From Monomorium pharaonis (lineage: Eukaryota; Arthropoda; Insecta; Hymenoptera; Formicidae), in assembly GCF_013373865.1 (NCBI RefSeq), contig NC_050477.1, positions 11,836,722 through 11,900,721 on the forward strand: 64,000 nucleotides of DNA, read 5' to 3'. How positions within the stretch are numbered: position 1 is the first letter of the stretch; each line of letters begins with the position of its first letter. The notes under the pieces are model-generated. The model searched no databases. It was not told the origin of the DNA and saw only the letters and a program-made list of their open reading frames with translations. The position numbers were made by a program, and so were the translations under genes. Shown piece after piece: positions 48,424 through 61,300 of this stretch.

Positions 48424-50752
48424 CATACCTCTATTGTGTAAGTGTATGTTCATTAATTAAAATAAAAAATATCAAAATTATAATATATTTTTTCGATTTA
48501 TAGACAATCAAAGATTATTAAATAATTTTATAAATATTTTCTTGTTAAAAAAGCGCTTTCAATTTTTTTTATATTATTAATCACTTCTTTATTAATACCT
48601 GTTATTTATTTTTATAGTAGAGAAAGCTTAAATTTAAATTTAATTTTAATATGTAATATCTTTTATTCTTTGTTAAATGAAAGTTGAAATAAATAATTAA
48701 TTATCATAAAAAATTGAACGAAAATATAATGTTTAATCTAAATTGAACATTTTCTTTATTTGTATTATTCAAAGTAAAAATTTATTATTAATATCTAGAC
48801 TTTTAATATTAATATTTTTATGTTCTAATTAAAATATTATACATTTGCTAAATACAGTTCTGAAAATAATTTTGTCATATCATCAAAATAATTATGTAGA
48901 ACGTTTAAACTGGTTGTTAAAAATGTGAAAACTTTTGCAGTATTGTTCATTGTGCTTGAGTGTTTTTTATAATTATTTTAATGGCGCAATAAAATTTTCA
49001 GATCTGTAATTGTAAATTTTTTAACACTTTAACTTTTAACAAAAGTACCATTATTTTAGCATATGTTATATGAAATATTTATAAAGGAGTTATAATATTA
49101 TAAGGAATTATAATAATTTGTCACTTTTTTGCGGCAATTTTATTTTATATTTTTTATTGATTAAGAACTGCGCAATCTGAATTTATTTAAATAAATACTT
49201 CTTGGAACGTAAAAATTTCGAATAAATAATAAATATATAGATTAATGTAAAGATCTCTTTAAACATATTGAAGATATATAAATTTTATTTTTTTGATAAA
49301 AATTCTATTTAACATGTGCTAATAACTTACTTGTGATTAAAATGTAAAAAAATTACTTGTGATTAAAATGTAAAAAAATCAAAATGTCTACAACGTACAT
49401 TGAATTTATAGTAACTAAATATATTTTGTACCATATATTTCATCGTGATAACAAAGTTTAATATATAGCTTCAGCTTTAGTATTTATTATAACAATCGTG
49501 CACTGTTGCTGCGCCGGTATTCATGTGCTGACACTCTATTGACGAATGGATAATGCTACGTACTGTTTCGTGTGTCATTGTGTTAGAAGTTAGAACTCTC
49601 GAAACGTGATAATTTTCTTTTGAACAATCATTTTTTTACACACTTTTAATCAATTTGTTATTCATTGGCATGTCGAAATAATTATTACTTATCAAAGCAA
49701 ATATTTTGCACGATTTTGATTGATATAAGAATTGAAGAAAATTTAAATTGTTGTTTTATTTTACAATAAATACTGTTTTTAAAATATTTGGTTACTAATA
49801 TTAAATAAGACACATTTAAGTTTGAGAATGTTACTTCAGAAAAGTAATGCATTACAGTTATTTTGTATTAATTTTGAAAAATTACTGCGTTATTGTTATT
49901 TAAAAAGTAACTATTTGTTACATTTTTGTAATGCTAAAAAGTATAATGTTATATTTTGGAATTACATTATTTAATAATCAAATTTATCTAATTAAAACTT
50001 ACAACTTTAAACTTTCTGTATAACAAACTTTTTTCATATCTAGTGAACTTGCCTTTTTAATAATTTATTACATTAATATTTTTAACTTTTAGTATAATTT
50101 TATCTAAAATTTTAGATTATAATTTAAAGGCAAATTTATTAAAAATTTTATAAAAATTTTAATTATTTTTAAACATTAATGAAATGTTAATAATAATGCA
50201 TTTCAATATTTATTATACAAGTAAGAAATATTTTTTAATATAAATAAAACATAAAATAAATAAAACTTGCATGATTGCTTTTACTGCACGCGTAACCTTG
50301 TTTTCTAGCACTTCGATTATTGTATGTTTTGGGTACGGGAGATGAGCGCGATTAAAATAACAATATAACATATAGTAAGTAATGCGTTGTTTCCCAACCC
50401 TGATCACACCATGCTTTAAAGTTTGCGTCAATCTAGATGTAATTCGCCGACTGTTTCCCGATCGAGGACACAAAGTAATACACACGTAAGCACAGTTACG
50501 AGTTTGAATGTGCAAACTCTATACGCAATACCATTGTGTTCAACTTCGCCCGAAAAGTATTGCAACTTCTACATTTTCGTATCAAGATTTTTGATTATAA
50601 TAAATTTATATATATTTTATTAGAATATGTTTCAAATATTTTAAATAAATTAGATTAGTTATGAAATTGATTGAAATTATGTAAAAAAATATAAAATTTG
50701 ACATTTTTAATTTCTAATACGTTAAATATTTCGTTACAACAAAGTTGAGTAT
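48423..50752. other. AT-rich non-coding desert
   Basis: The longest strongly AT-rich stretch of the window. Apart from a short tandem duplication at 49327-49378 I see no element borders. A 100-codon minus-strand frame at 50213-50515 has no recognisable domain. Confidence 0.55.
49327..49378 (+). repeat. Perfect 26-bp tandem duplication
   Basis: Two identical 26-bp units, each starting TTACTTGTGATTAAAATG and ending in seven A. Identity is complete, so the duplication is recent or constrained. Confidence 0.95.
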
Positions 50753-51099
50753 ACACAGAGAAAAGTAATTACTACTTCCAAGTAAATATTACTTGTTCTA
50801 AGTAATTGGTTTCTTTCGATATCCGCATTCGATATCTATGGTAAACTTGCCACAAGTACCACATTTACTTAAAACATATTCTGAATCTTAGTAAATGTAA
50901 TACTTCAAACAAGAATATTCACTTCAAACAAATATTCGGTTTACTTATTATCTAGAGTCCAACGAAGAAAAGCGTATATTTGAATTAAGATATCATAATT
51001 TCTTTAAAAAAGTTTATTCGTTATTTGAATCAAATATAAATTTTACTTATCTGAAATAATTATTTACTTGGAAGAAAAAATTATATTCTTAGTGCTGTA
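50752..51099. mobile_element. MITE-like element, CACAGAGAAAA end
   Basis: Left end TACACAGAGAAAAGTAATTA. The complement of the right end reads TACAGCACTAAGAATATAAT. Both continue into CTTCCAAGTAAATA, giving arms of about 45 bp. TA at both borders. Non-coding interior rich in AAGTAA and CAAGAATATT words. Confidence 0.65.
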
Positions 51100-51730
51100 A
51101 TATTTGCCTTTTTTAAATTAAAAGCAAAATTTACTTTCACAATTATGTCCTTCTCGTTTTTCTTGATCATTTTTAGAGACTAACGTTTTAGTCTGTTATT
51201 TGTATGTCGATGGCGAAATCTTACTTTCTTTCACGCTCTTGGCAAGTCTCTTTTATTATTAAGGAAATGCATTTTGTTCACGAGAAAACACGCCATCCCA
51301 ATGCTACGTAGTAATGAGTAATGAAAAGAATAGAAGAAACATTTTCTTACGTTGAGAAAATAAACTTACATTAAAAAAGAAAACTTTTTTATAGATTAAT
51401 ATATTATAAAATATTCAAATTAAGTAAATTCTATTTTCTTGAATACAGTTTTACAATATTCTTGAAACAAGAATAAATTCTTATTTTAAGTAAAAAATGC
51501 TAAAATTTTCTAATGCTTGTGACAAGTATACCTTAAAGCTAATATTAAGAAAATATTCTTGGTTGAAGAAAATTATTACTTGAACGAAATAAAATAAAAC
51601 GAAATTAATATTTAAATTATTATTTAAGCAAGTATCAATGCAAGCTGTTCTGTTTATTTAATTATTAAAAAAGTAATTTTTGTGAATGATTAGCAATTAT
51701 TAATTTATTATACCAATTAATTAAGCCTTC
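51099..51730. other. AT-rich non-coding stretch
   Basis: Words such as AATATTCTTG and its complement recur, suggesting worn repeat copies related to the element just upstream. No gene is seen. Confidence 0.45.
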
Positions 51731-52500
51731 CGCGATTAATATATAGCGTTTTAAGGAATACTAACGCAACGACACACGATTGAAACGAAAAGCCGTGATA
51801 TATCGACTGTTTATTAATAATTTCGTGTATTTCGTTGGATTACGCGTCGCGAAAATTAATGGGAAATGCTGAATTGCCCGATCGTTCTTACTGATTAATA
51901 CGCGCGCGATAATTAATATATCGCGTTTTTGCGAGTAAATATATGTGAAAATATATATGAAAAATGAATACAATGAAAAAATTTGGAGAAAAGACATAAC
52001 AACAAAACTACCATCAGACTTTTGCTTTATTATAAATTTATTATCTATATATTGTTCACATTAAGCGCTGGAAATTTTAACGAAGCCCATAAGGTGTTTG
52101 CACTCATTAGAATTTTCAAGTAACGATCCACCTTTTTGTCAATACGTCAGGCTACACGAATCTATGACGACGGCGAAGATACGCTATCGCGGAATAACAA
52201 CGAACAGGAAACGTCCGGTGACGAACGATCGCGGACGATTTACTGTCGCTCTGTCTGTGCCATTTAATTCCGTGGGAATTTGACTAGCGGTGGATGTAAG
52301 CGTTAACTTTAGTACTGCTCCACTACGCTTTCCCGTTAAAGTAAACGATGACGCTGCGTAACGTATAAATTTCGTTCTCCGCCTTCGGCGCGTCAGACGG
52401 TGAAGCATTTCCTCTGTAACGCAGCTGAAGACTTCCGCTGCGTGTTTGCGTTACACCGAGGTGCAACGATGCAGTCGTCTCTTGAGTCTGTATCAAACCA
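51730..52500. other. GC-rich pocket
   Basis: A 61-codon plus frame (52098-52283) and a 74-codon minus frame overlap. Neither is recognised. Confidence 0.45.
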
Positions 52501-52795
52501 CACGTTGGAGATTACGAGTTAAAGATTAGAATAGAGAAAGACAAAATAAAATAACTTTAAATAATAATAGTTTAACCGTTTAATTGAAATCATAACAAAA
52601 AAAAAAATAATTACAATTGAAGCTTAAAGCTAAAAGATCTTCGTGCATAATAATATTTTTATTTGTATAACTCAAATACATTTTTAATGTCTATAAACTG
52701 CGTGGCGAACAGCGATCCTATATTGTCTATAATTCGAAAAATATATAGGCTTGATATTTTTTATTTTAAATTTAATTAATCAGCATGCGCTTACA
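52500..52795. other. AT-rich spacer
   Basis: No features seen. Confidence 0.55.
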
Positions 52796-53110
52796 CAATA
52801 GAAAACGTAATATTTATGTTAAAATTGATTCTTGTTAAAATTGTTTAATTGAATTTGTAACATACACGAATGTTAATTTAACATTACGTAATTTAACATT
52901 ATGTAATTGTTATTAGAGTATTTTGCATTAAATTAATATTTAATATATTTAGTGTTAAATAACACTTTATGGGAAAATGGATAAATAACTTAAAAATAAT
53001 ATGATTTTGAAATGTAAATTCTAAGAATTATTAAAATGTTTGTGTCAATATTTTACAAATGTTATTTTACTGAAGAAATATTATCGAAATGAATAAAAAT
53101 TTAAAAAATA
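52795..53110 (+). repeat. AT-rich interspersed repeat copy
   Basis: Contains the family landmarks AATGTTAATTTAACAT (near 52870), a TAAATTAATATTTAATA stretch, and AAATGTTATTTTACTGAA (near 53056). It ends where the inverted-repeat element at 53115 begins, so its right part may be displaced or lost. Confidence 0.55.
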
Positions 53111-53114
53111 TAGA

Positions 53115-53531
53115 TATACTTGGTTTAGCGAGAGACGCCGCTTAATGGCGGATAAAAAGGTCAGAGTGGAATGGACGTATCTTACTTGATACCGTATATA
53201 TGGCGCACTCGGGCCCACGGCTATTATCTTACTGCAGCACTGTCAGTTCATTAATATTGTTTTATTCATAATATTCATTAATATTATATCATTAATATTC
53301 CAGGCTTTTGCCATCGTTAATGTAACTAAGTATTAAATTTAAAAAAGTGCTCGTAATATGAAACTGAACCGTTCAACGGTATTTAACTCTCGACATTGCG
53401 GTGATCTTGCGTTATTTGTCGCTAACACTAGCAATCAACGCAGTAAGATGGTGTGATGGGGGTTTTGCCCCTGTGTGAATCGGATGAAAACTCGTCTATT
53501 CCAAGCGGCGTCTCTCGCTGAACTAAGTATA
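53115..53531. mobile_element. GC-ended MITE, 25-bp TIRs, TATA flanks
   Basis: The terminal inverted repeats are 53119-53143 and 53503-53527, identical at 23 of 25 positions and sharing AGCGAGAGACGCCGCTT exactly. TATA lies at 53115-53118 and 53528-53531. This is either a 4-bp duplication, or a TA duplication with repeats beginning TACTT. The 409-bp element has a GC-rich edge and an AT-rich centre where ATTCATTAATATT recurs (about 53250-53300). No transposase frame is present. Sharp termini suggest a recent insertion. Confidence 0.88.
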
Positions 53532-53599
53532 GAAAGATTCTTGTCTATTACAACATATTTTTGTCTAAAATAAAAAAAATGTTTTTAATGACAAAATAA

Positions 53600-54420
53600 G
53601 ACGATGCGGCAATAAGAGAATTAACGGCGTTTATCTTCTTTTTGCTGGTGAATTCCTGGACATTTTCGCGAGTTTTTCGTTACGCGACAACTTCCCCCGC
53701 CCTCTCGGCCTTTTGCAACAGGCAGTTATTAGCTAAATTACGCGAAATAAACCGGTCGCGTTTAATGGCCCGAGATATACATCGGCGGTCGGTTGATTTA
53801 TTCGACACGACTCAATTATCCACCGCGCGATCTTGCGTTGGCTCGTAAATTAATTAACGTACCGTTGTGCACGTCGCGTATGTACGTCATGTTTTAATCT
53901 TAATCCAATCCCCGCCCACGCCTCGGCCCAAGGGCCGTCCCAAGAGCGACGTGCAATCTCTTACTTACTTAGCGTTTGCGCTATTAACGCTTTGACTACG
54001 AAACACAAGCGCACTCGCGAGCCGGGCGAATTATCCAGATCACCGTATGTTTGTAGATTACAACTGGTAGTTTACGTCGTTTTACGCGATACGACTGGTC
54101 CGCAGCATGTGATTCACGTATAACGTTGCGGTGGACGATATCACGAGGCGACACAATGACCGCTGATTAAACAATGTGCATACATACGGCACGAGGGCCG
54201 TGCATGTTGAGCACGTGCGCGTGATTATTTATCGTAACGCATTCGCGTGGCTAAATTGTTGTTATCGAAAACTAAATTTCCACCGCCACCGCGACAACCG
54301 ACTTCGGACGAGAGTCCGACGATCTCGAATATTGAAGGCGCGCTTGTACGATGAACTTACTACTCGAAAATACTACTCGACTACTGTACTGGATTTATCC
54401 GTTTAATGCGAAGCAATTGC
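53600..54420. other. GC-rich pocket
   Basis: Frames of 68-76 codons on the plus strand (53642-53848, 54176-54406) are not recognised. No splice-linked exon was found. Confidence 0.45.
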
Positions 54421-54480
54421 GACAATTGAATTTCTGTTTCCACGTCCAAGAAAGTAATTGTAAATAGTTTTTATAATACG

Positions 54481-54600
54481 AGGTTAGATCAAAAGGTTCG
54501 TGCAATTTTTTAATTTTCCGCGTTAGAAATGTTTGGTTGAAAAATGTTTCTTTTCGCGTTGACACTGTCATTGTCATTTGCGTATATTTGCAGCATCGCG
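54481..54600 (+). mobile_element. Possible mariner-type end fragment
   Basis: The stretch GATCAAAAGGTTCGTGCAAT followed by a T-rich run resembles the AAAAGTTCGTGCG-TTTT terminus of insect mariner elements as I recall it. No opposite terminus or transposase remnant was found within the window, so this would be a relic. Confidence 0.25.
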
Positions 54601-54689
54601 TAGTTCAGATTTAACAATTAATTAAATAAGCTATGTTTTCGTATATCCAATTTTATTAAATGTTTCACAACGAAGAATTAAGTATTTGC

Positions 54690-54960
54690 ATTAAATTTTG
54701 TGTAAAAGATAAGATAAAGGTGCTCTAACACAATGGAAGTATTGCGGAAGACTTTTGGATTTAAAATTATAACATAAAATTTACGCGTTATATTATAAAT
54801 GTTAATTTTACTGAAGTAATAAGTTTTTTTTATCTATTATTAAAGTGTTCGTATTAACATTTATGTTACTTTCAAACATTTAAATTGACAAAAATTTAAG
54901 TAAATGATTTGGGACAATATATATTAAATTTAGTTATAAATAATTTTTAAATTGTATAAC
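54690..54960 (+). repeat. AT-rich interspersed repeat copy
   Basis: Landmarks AAATGTTAATTTTACTGAA (near 54797), AAATTGACAAAAATTTAAGT (near 54883) and GATTTGGGACAATATATATT match the copies at 43426-43880 and 47815-48234 in order. Confidence 0.6.
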
Positions 54961-55140
54961 CTAATAATAATTTAGCATCATTTGGGCTTGATTATTATTA
55001 TCAAGCTTTTTCCAATATACTCTTAATATATATAATAATAGAAATTTGTTAATTAATTTGTTTCAAATTATCTGCAATTATTGAAAAGCCATTACGCACA
55101 GTTCGTTTCGGTGCCGTTGTTCACAGTATACGAAACTGAA
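54960..55140. other. AT-rich spacer
   Basis: No features seen. Confidence 0.5.
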
Positions 55141-56640
55141 TGATCCCGCTAATTTAACGTCGAGATATTTCTCCGCGTATCTTTTCGTTTCACTTTACGT
55201 AATTCATCCGACCGCGTGAACCTGAAATATAGCGAAAGCCCCGCGCGGGAAATGGAAACACTGTTTAAAAAAAAAAAAAAAAAACACGGGCGGGCGAATT
55301 CGAAGGACGCATCCGGGGCCGCACATTTTTGTGACGTTGCCGTTGCAAACGTGACTTCGCGGTGGCGGCCCGTCTGAATCGTCGAAATTGCATTTGCGCC
55401 GCTCCGCTCCCGCGATTCGAGCGAGGGAGCAGCGGCCAGCGTATTGCAGCGGTCGACTCGACGTACGTACGACCCAGCGTGAACATGACAGAGCTCTGCC
55501 CGAGTATAATCTGACATCGACGCAAAACGCGAAACAATACCGCGCCACGCACGCACGCACGCCGCCGGACGGACTCACTCGCGGATGACGAGGGAGTATC
55601 GTGACGCCCGGCGACGTGACGAACTGCGTGACGTGCAGTCCGTCCGCGTCCGGGATAGCCCCTCTCGCTTCGAGTGCGTTTTCATCGAGATTTATAATCG
55701 AAACACGGAATGATCGGATATATATTCCCTTTTCTGTCCGTTCTCCCGTTTGTCTCTTGCTCGTCTCTCGTTCGCGCGCGCGCGCATATTTAGTCGAGGA
55801 GGAAATCGAGAAATCCACCCTCTCGTCTCCGCGCGGACATCGCGCTTTACGGACGATAATAATATATAACCACTCGCGGAATTTATTTTGTCCCCTCTCG
55901 TGGAAGATCCGCGCCGATTAATCTCGTCGCGTCTTATTATTTGCTCCGGGAGAATTCCAGCCCTCCGGAATACGATAAATTTTCCACGCTCCCCCTCTCC
56001 GCCCTTCCCACCCTCTCGGCAAAGCCCACGGTTTGCGCACCGCACCTTTTTTACCGTCGAGATTTCGCCGAGCTCGGCACTTTGTTGGTTCACCTCGCAC
56101 TTCCGCGAGATACTGCTTAATGCGTCGACAGGATAATTCAGGGGTTGGGGGAGGGATGGGGGCTTACACATCTGCGGCGGTATAACAAGTTCCCAGAACG
56201 AAAGTTCCGCGCGCGATGAAGTTAAGGGGAAATTACTTAGCCGCATTAAATCGCTTTAGCTCGCGGAATGATGGATATTCGGGGCGCGGACGCGCGCCGC
56301 ACTCTTTCCAGCACACCCTTTTCTCTTTCCCTTGTAAAACTCTGCCCCTTTCCCTCTCCTCCCCCTCTTCGTATGCGATGCACAGGCAAGACCGTTGGGA
56401 CGAGGATTTGTTGCATCGGCCGCACGTATTGTGTGTGCATACTATAAAACGGTATCACGCGGCACGCGGGATAACCTGTTGCTGATTGATGATCTCTCGT
56501 GCGATGGAAAACTGCGCGTCACACCCCTGAAAGATGAGAATACCTTTTTGTATCTAGTCATGACTCTCTGACATCGAGTATCAGCCGTTTTACGATCTTA
56601 GAGATAGCTCGCTACGGCAAATTGAAAGGGATTTGTTCTA
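55140..56640. other. GC/CpG island
   Basis: CpG-rich with an A18 run (55267-55284), an ACGC tetranucleotide tract (about 55547-55561) and a (CG) run (about 55775-55786). The 204-codon minus-strand frame 55204-55818 crosses the A18 run as polyphenylalanine and is not credible. The 184-codon minus-strand frame 55692-56246 is not recognised. A promoter-type island is possible. Confidence 0.4.
55267..55284 (+). repeat. A18 homopolymer
   Basis: Eighteen consecutive A inside a GC-rich island. Confidence 0.95.
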
Positions 56641-57400
56641 AGTAAAAAAATTACCTACTTTATTCCTTTTATTTCTCTTATCTATGGCATAATATTTTTC
56701 GTAATAAGTTTTATATAATTTTGTTTAAGATACATCACAAAAAAATTATTGCGTAGCGGCTTTTTTTTATTTTAAATGATTTTTCTTTAGATATACAATT
56801 TCAAGAAGATATTTTAAAATCTAGCTAAATGTCCCATAATTATGAGACATTGAAAATTGCAATTCTTTTAATGCTAGGAATTTCCTGTTTTTATAAATCT
56901 AATAATAATTTTATTTATAGTATTTATAATGCTACTTCAAAGTACATATATTTTAAAAAATTTTATTACTCTTGTGAAACATTAATTTAATTTTTAACTG
57001 GATTACAATAAATAAATTGTAATAAATAACAGAACCATCATACAGTCACTTATCGGATTATAACTCATTTTTGCCTAAGTTATCATTAACAATCATGTTC
57101 ATTGTGAAATCCTAGTTATTTTCGCGCGCTCGGCGAGTCGTTTTTATTTTTCAGTAGATGAATCTTACTTGCGGGCAAAACATCATCTCATGGTGAGTAT
57201 TGAAATCACCCTTCGCACGCGCGAGTTTAATATATACATGACAATTGTCTCTTATGCTGTATTTTACATATCTCCTTATTTTAAGAGGTTGTTTGGATTA
57301 CTCTGGTAGAATTTAGTATAAAGGAATTTATTTTTTATTATAAATCATGCATTTACTCGTTTATAAAGGAATACGTCTTAAAGAAGAATATCCCTATTAG

Positions 57401-57716
57401 CAGGATACATTGGCAGTACATTGGCTAATGTTGGCTAAACATTGGTTATATTGAAAATGTATTGGCCAATGTTTTCCCAATATAACGCCAATATTGATCG
57501 TACAATGTTGGTTTATTCTAAATTAGAATGTAATTAACATCCAATATGACATCCAATATAAAAAATTAAGAGATTTAACATTAACATTAAATCAATATTG
57601 CTGTTTAAACAATTTGACTAAATAAGGTAACGCGTCCACTTTACAATATTAGACGAACATTGGGTATATTACATTCACATTATTTTTCAATATTGTGCCA
57701 ATGTTTTATACTACTG
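57401..57716. mobile_element. CATTGGC-rich interspersed element
   Basis: The left side carries repeated CATTGGC/TTGGCTAA words (57409-57480) and complementary GCCAAT words. The complement of the right side (CAGTAGTATAAAACATTGGC) resembles the left edge (CAGGATACATTGGCAG). Dense short repeats plus loosely inverted ends suggest a non-autonomous element. Superfamily unknown. Confidence 0.5.
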
Positions 57717-58683
57717 AGAATACTTTATGTAAAATTTTTTTACTTATAATTAGAGAAAGTGCTTCTCTGTTTATGAGAATAGAATATTTTTTAGAGAGGG
57801 GGTGGCATTGTTATTAAATTTAACAATAGAATTAATTTAAATATTACTTTTAATTCCTATTTATGATTGCGTTTCAAGTCCGACAAATATTTTAGTACAC
57901 AGTTTATAGATGTAACTAATAGCTTATAGAACTATCTGTAGAATAGAAAATATATTTAAAAATATATTTATTAATCAATATAAAAATATTAAGCATCAAG
58001 ATTTGCTTTGATCGATAAATAATACTTCTTATTTTTTGTCTTTATTTTTTTTAATTTTAATCATCATTGTATTATTTCTTTGTTAAGCAAGTAAAATTAT
58101 TTCTCCTAAATTACGCTTATAACTCAATAAGATATTTTTACCGCTGAAACGAATGTTTTAAGAGGTGATTAAAATGTCAAAGCTTATTAAATGGAATCTA
58201 AACGTATCTAAACATATAGTTGCCTTTGAGCGCTATAGTGTTCTATAAATGCGTTTTACTTCTTCCTAGCGGAGATATTGTATAATACGAACACTATAAA
58301 TTGGAACGCGACATGACACGTTGACACAAGGATATAACATTGCGCTTACCCGAGGAGACGTTTACCGTGCAACCTCGTAACTTTGTGATAACGGAGAATT
58401 TGAGCTTTACTCTTACGGCATCAAAAATATACCGAATATATAAGGTGATTAAACAAAAACCAGAAATATTTTGAAAGATAATATAAGTTATTATAAAAAA
58501 AAGTTTCTGTAAACATCTTATCGTGATAGTTATGAAGATAGAGTGTTTGAATTTAATAATTTAGAGAAATAAAGATATATTTGCTACATTTCAAAAATTT
58601 ACTGTTAATATTAATGCATTTTTGTATTTGTTCTAAATTTGCAAAATTATTCTTTTAAATTTATCTTGTTATTCCTCTATTAT

Positions 58684-58950
58684 GCACAGAGAGAAAACTT
58701 TCTCCTAAAATTTACTTACTTAAAATTATGATAATCGTGATATAGTAGGATTTTGAAGAATTTTATTATAACGTTAGTAAAATATAATCAAACTTTATTT
58801 ATTGTAATATAAAATGGTATAGTTAAATTTAAATAAACTTCTTTTCTAAATTTTCTACTGAAATTATAGTGAAATTCCTCAAAATCCATGTTATTCCACG
58901 ACTATCATGAATTTGAAGATAAATTCTAAAAGAAATTCTGGCCGTGTGGA
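58684..58950. mobile_element. MITE-like element with 100-bp arms
   Basis: The left arm from GCACAGAGAGAAAACTTTCT pairs imperfectly with the complement of the right arm from CACACGGCCAGAATTTC. Matched blocks include ATGATARTCGTG, GGATTTTGARGAATTT and TATAAYNTYAGTARAA, about 100 bp per arm. Non-coding. Target duplication is not evident. Confidence 0.7.
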
Positions 58951-59339
58951 AAGTGTCAAAATGCAATTAATTTTCATGTATTCGCTTTTGTTGTCAATTT
59001 TGTTTTTTATTTACCCATTAATCTAACAAACGACAATCTAACAAATTAAGATCTGGAAATCTTTGAAATCGAATAAATCACCACTGATCACTGAATATAA
59101 TTCTCTTTTCTTTTAACGATCCATTACCTCACAATTTCCCTTTTCTCCTGAATAATTACATATAACATAATCTTCCCTTTTTTTATTCCCTTTACCATAT
59201 GGTCATTTCCAATATTCATAATTAATACCTGCCTTTTAAAATGCTCTTTCCGCTGATAATTTTAAAAACGCATATTTTATCTATATAAAATTCACATAAT
59301 AAAGTAACAAACGATATTAATCATTTATTCTGTATCTAT

Positions 59340-61300
59340 CACCGGTGTAAGTCAAGCCTTTGAAATTTTATCGAAATCAAAGTCCACGGCATTTTACGAA
59401 GATTTAGAATGTTTCTCAAAGGGGGAGTAATATCATTTCGCGAATAAGTGCTCGCATATATATGTGTGCGCGTATCGGAAAAATCCTCTATAAAATCTCA
59501 AACGTATGCCAATCCTCTTTCGCACACGAACGGCGGCGGGCGTCCTTATGGTCGATCATCCGTTCGATGAACCTCCGCCGAAAGGACCGAAACGCCGATC
59601 GATTCGTACATAACTCGCAGTTCGTGGATACGCGGGTGTAAGGAGTCGCGGAATTGAGGAGCCGCGGCGAGAGATCGTCTTGAATAAGGGGAATGCGTCT
59701 TGAATAAGGGAGGCCGGAACGAAACCGAAGGCGATGCGGCTGGGAAGCGTGTAAGTTTACACGCTCGACGTGCTCCCGCGCGGCTGGCCCGGCGTGTGCG
59801 GCCGGATTAGACTCCTTAAACCGAACACACACTTACACGCGCGCACAGAAGAATAAAGGGGCTAGGACGGTCGTGACGAAGTTTATTTATAAGGGAGGAA
59901 GTTCCGAGGCCAAGCACAACGCCGCCGCAGCCGCGCTAAGCTCCTTGGCCGGATAAACTTTCCAGACTCCCGGTATTGCCATCGATTGTGGCCCCGCGCC
60001 AAAACCTCCTTATCCTACATAATATTTTACGAGCGTGCACCCCTTGTTTTGCGCCCTCGCGTCTAGCAGGACCGCGCGGCCGTGCGGGGTTTTCTCTTCT
60101 TGCGGGCGTGAATCGCGGCGTCTGAATAATTGCGCGAGTAACCGGAAGCTCGCGTCCGTCGTTCGTCAGGCTGATCGCTGGTGGGAGGAGGAGGAAACGA
60201 CACAGAACTCTCTTTCGCTCGCTGAACTTGAAAATTTTTGCCGCGCTCACAGTGGTGAAAGCGCGATGTTCACGAAACCGTCGTCAAAGGAAACGTTGCA
60301 TTCGCGAGTAAAAACAGGCGAGTTTTTACCAACTCCACGAAATAAAAATAGATTTCGCCACGCGTAGACGTTATTATTTGAAAAGTTTCGCCTTTCGCGT
60401 TCCGTGCGCGTGCTTCGTTCTCGAGAGTGAAACTTTGGAGCGTCGCAGCGCGGAGCGCCGGTATTTGCCGAGCCAGTCACAAAACATCACACATTCGCTG
60501 CAAAGATTATTTCATATGTAATACATGCGTGTGCATCATCAACGTAAATATAAATATCTCTGGAAAGATTCGTTATATTCGGAGGTTAACACGCTCCTCG
60601 TATTATGCACTTCAACTGAAAATTATTCGCGATAGATAGACATATTCGATTTGCTTAATATCGGAAATATCGGTAAACTGACAAATTTTATGTACTGTTA
60701 TAAATACATTTTCTTACTTGGACAAGAGGAATCGCCTGCGAGTGAAATAACAGTAGGCGACACGCGAAATTCCGAGGCGGAAACGGCCGAAACTCGAACG
60801 TTCGCGCGCGCGTGCAAATAATGGAGAGTGAGAACACGTGGTTGTAGAATATTCGCAGTACCTTAGTCCCAGATCCTTCTCCGTACAACGGCAACGGTTT
60901 ACGACGCGACGCCAGTGGTAAGCTCCGCGGATTTTACTGTCGCCGGAAGTCTCGACGTCCGACCTCTCATCCCCGGTGAACGTCCGGATTGTCCAGTCGT
61001 AAATGAAACCATCAGGGTGTATGTATATGGCCTAGTCTGCAAACCGTCGTTTGTCGCTCACGTTATTCTAAGAGAAATCGAGAAAAGCGCCATTTAATAT
61101 TTGCGACAAACGCAAGGCGTTGCGACAAACCTAAGATTTATCTCTCGCTCAACGAGTACGACCGACGTGACAATTAACATGATTTAACAATAAGGCAATT
61201 TCAGTATTTACACCGCGCAAGGATTTACGCCGTAGTAATAAAAAAAGAGTAGAAGGAGTGAGGGTAACTTGCTCGCAGCCACACTTTATTATGTGCTGCA
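59340..61300. other. GC-rich non-coding block
   Basis: CpG-rich with overlapping frames of 60-114 codons on both strands and no identifiable domain. Includes a short direct repeat at 59676-59714. Confidence 0.45.
59676..59714 (+). repeat. 20-bp direct repeat, two copies
   Basis: CGTCTTGAATAAGGG occurs twice with a 20-bp period (59676 and 59696), separated by GAATG. Confidence 0.9.

Larger units (their letters stand above)
56640..59340. other. AT-rich block with two repeat elements
   Basis: Contains the CATTGGC-rich repeat at 57401-57716 and an inverted-repeat element at 58684-58950. No gene is seen. Confidence 0.55.

Noticed and set aside
55204..55818. 204-codon minus-strand ORF
   Set aside because: Crosses an A18 run as polyphenylalanine and shows no domain; probably chance in a CpG island.
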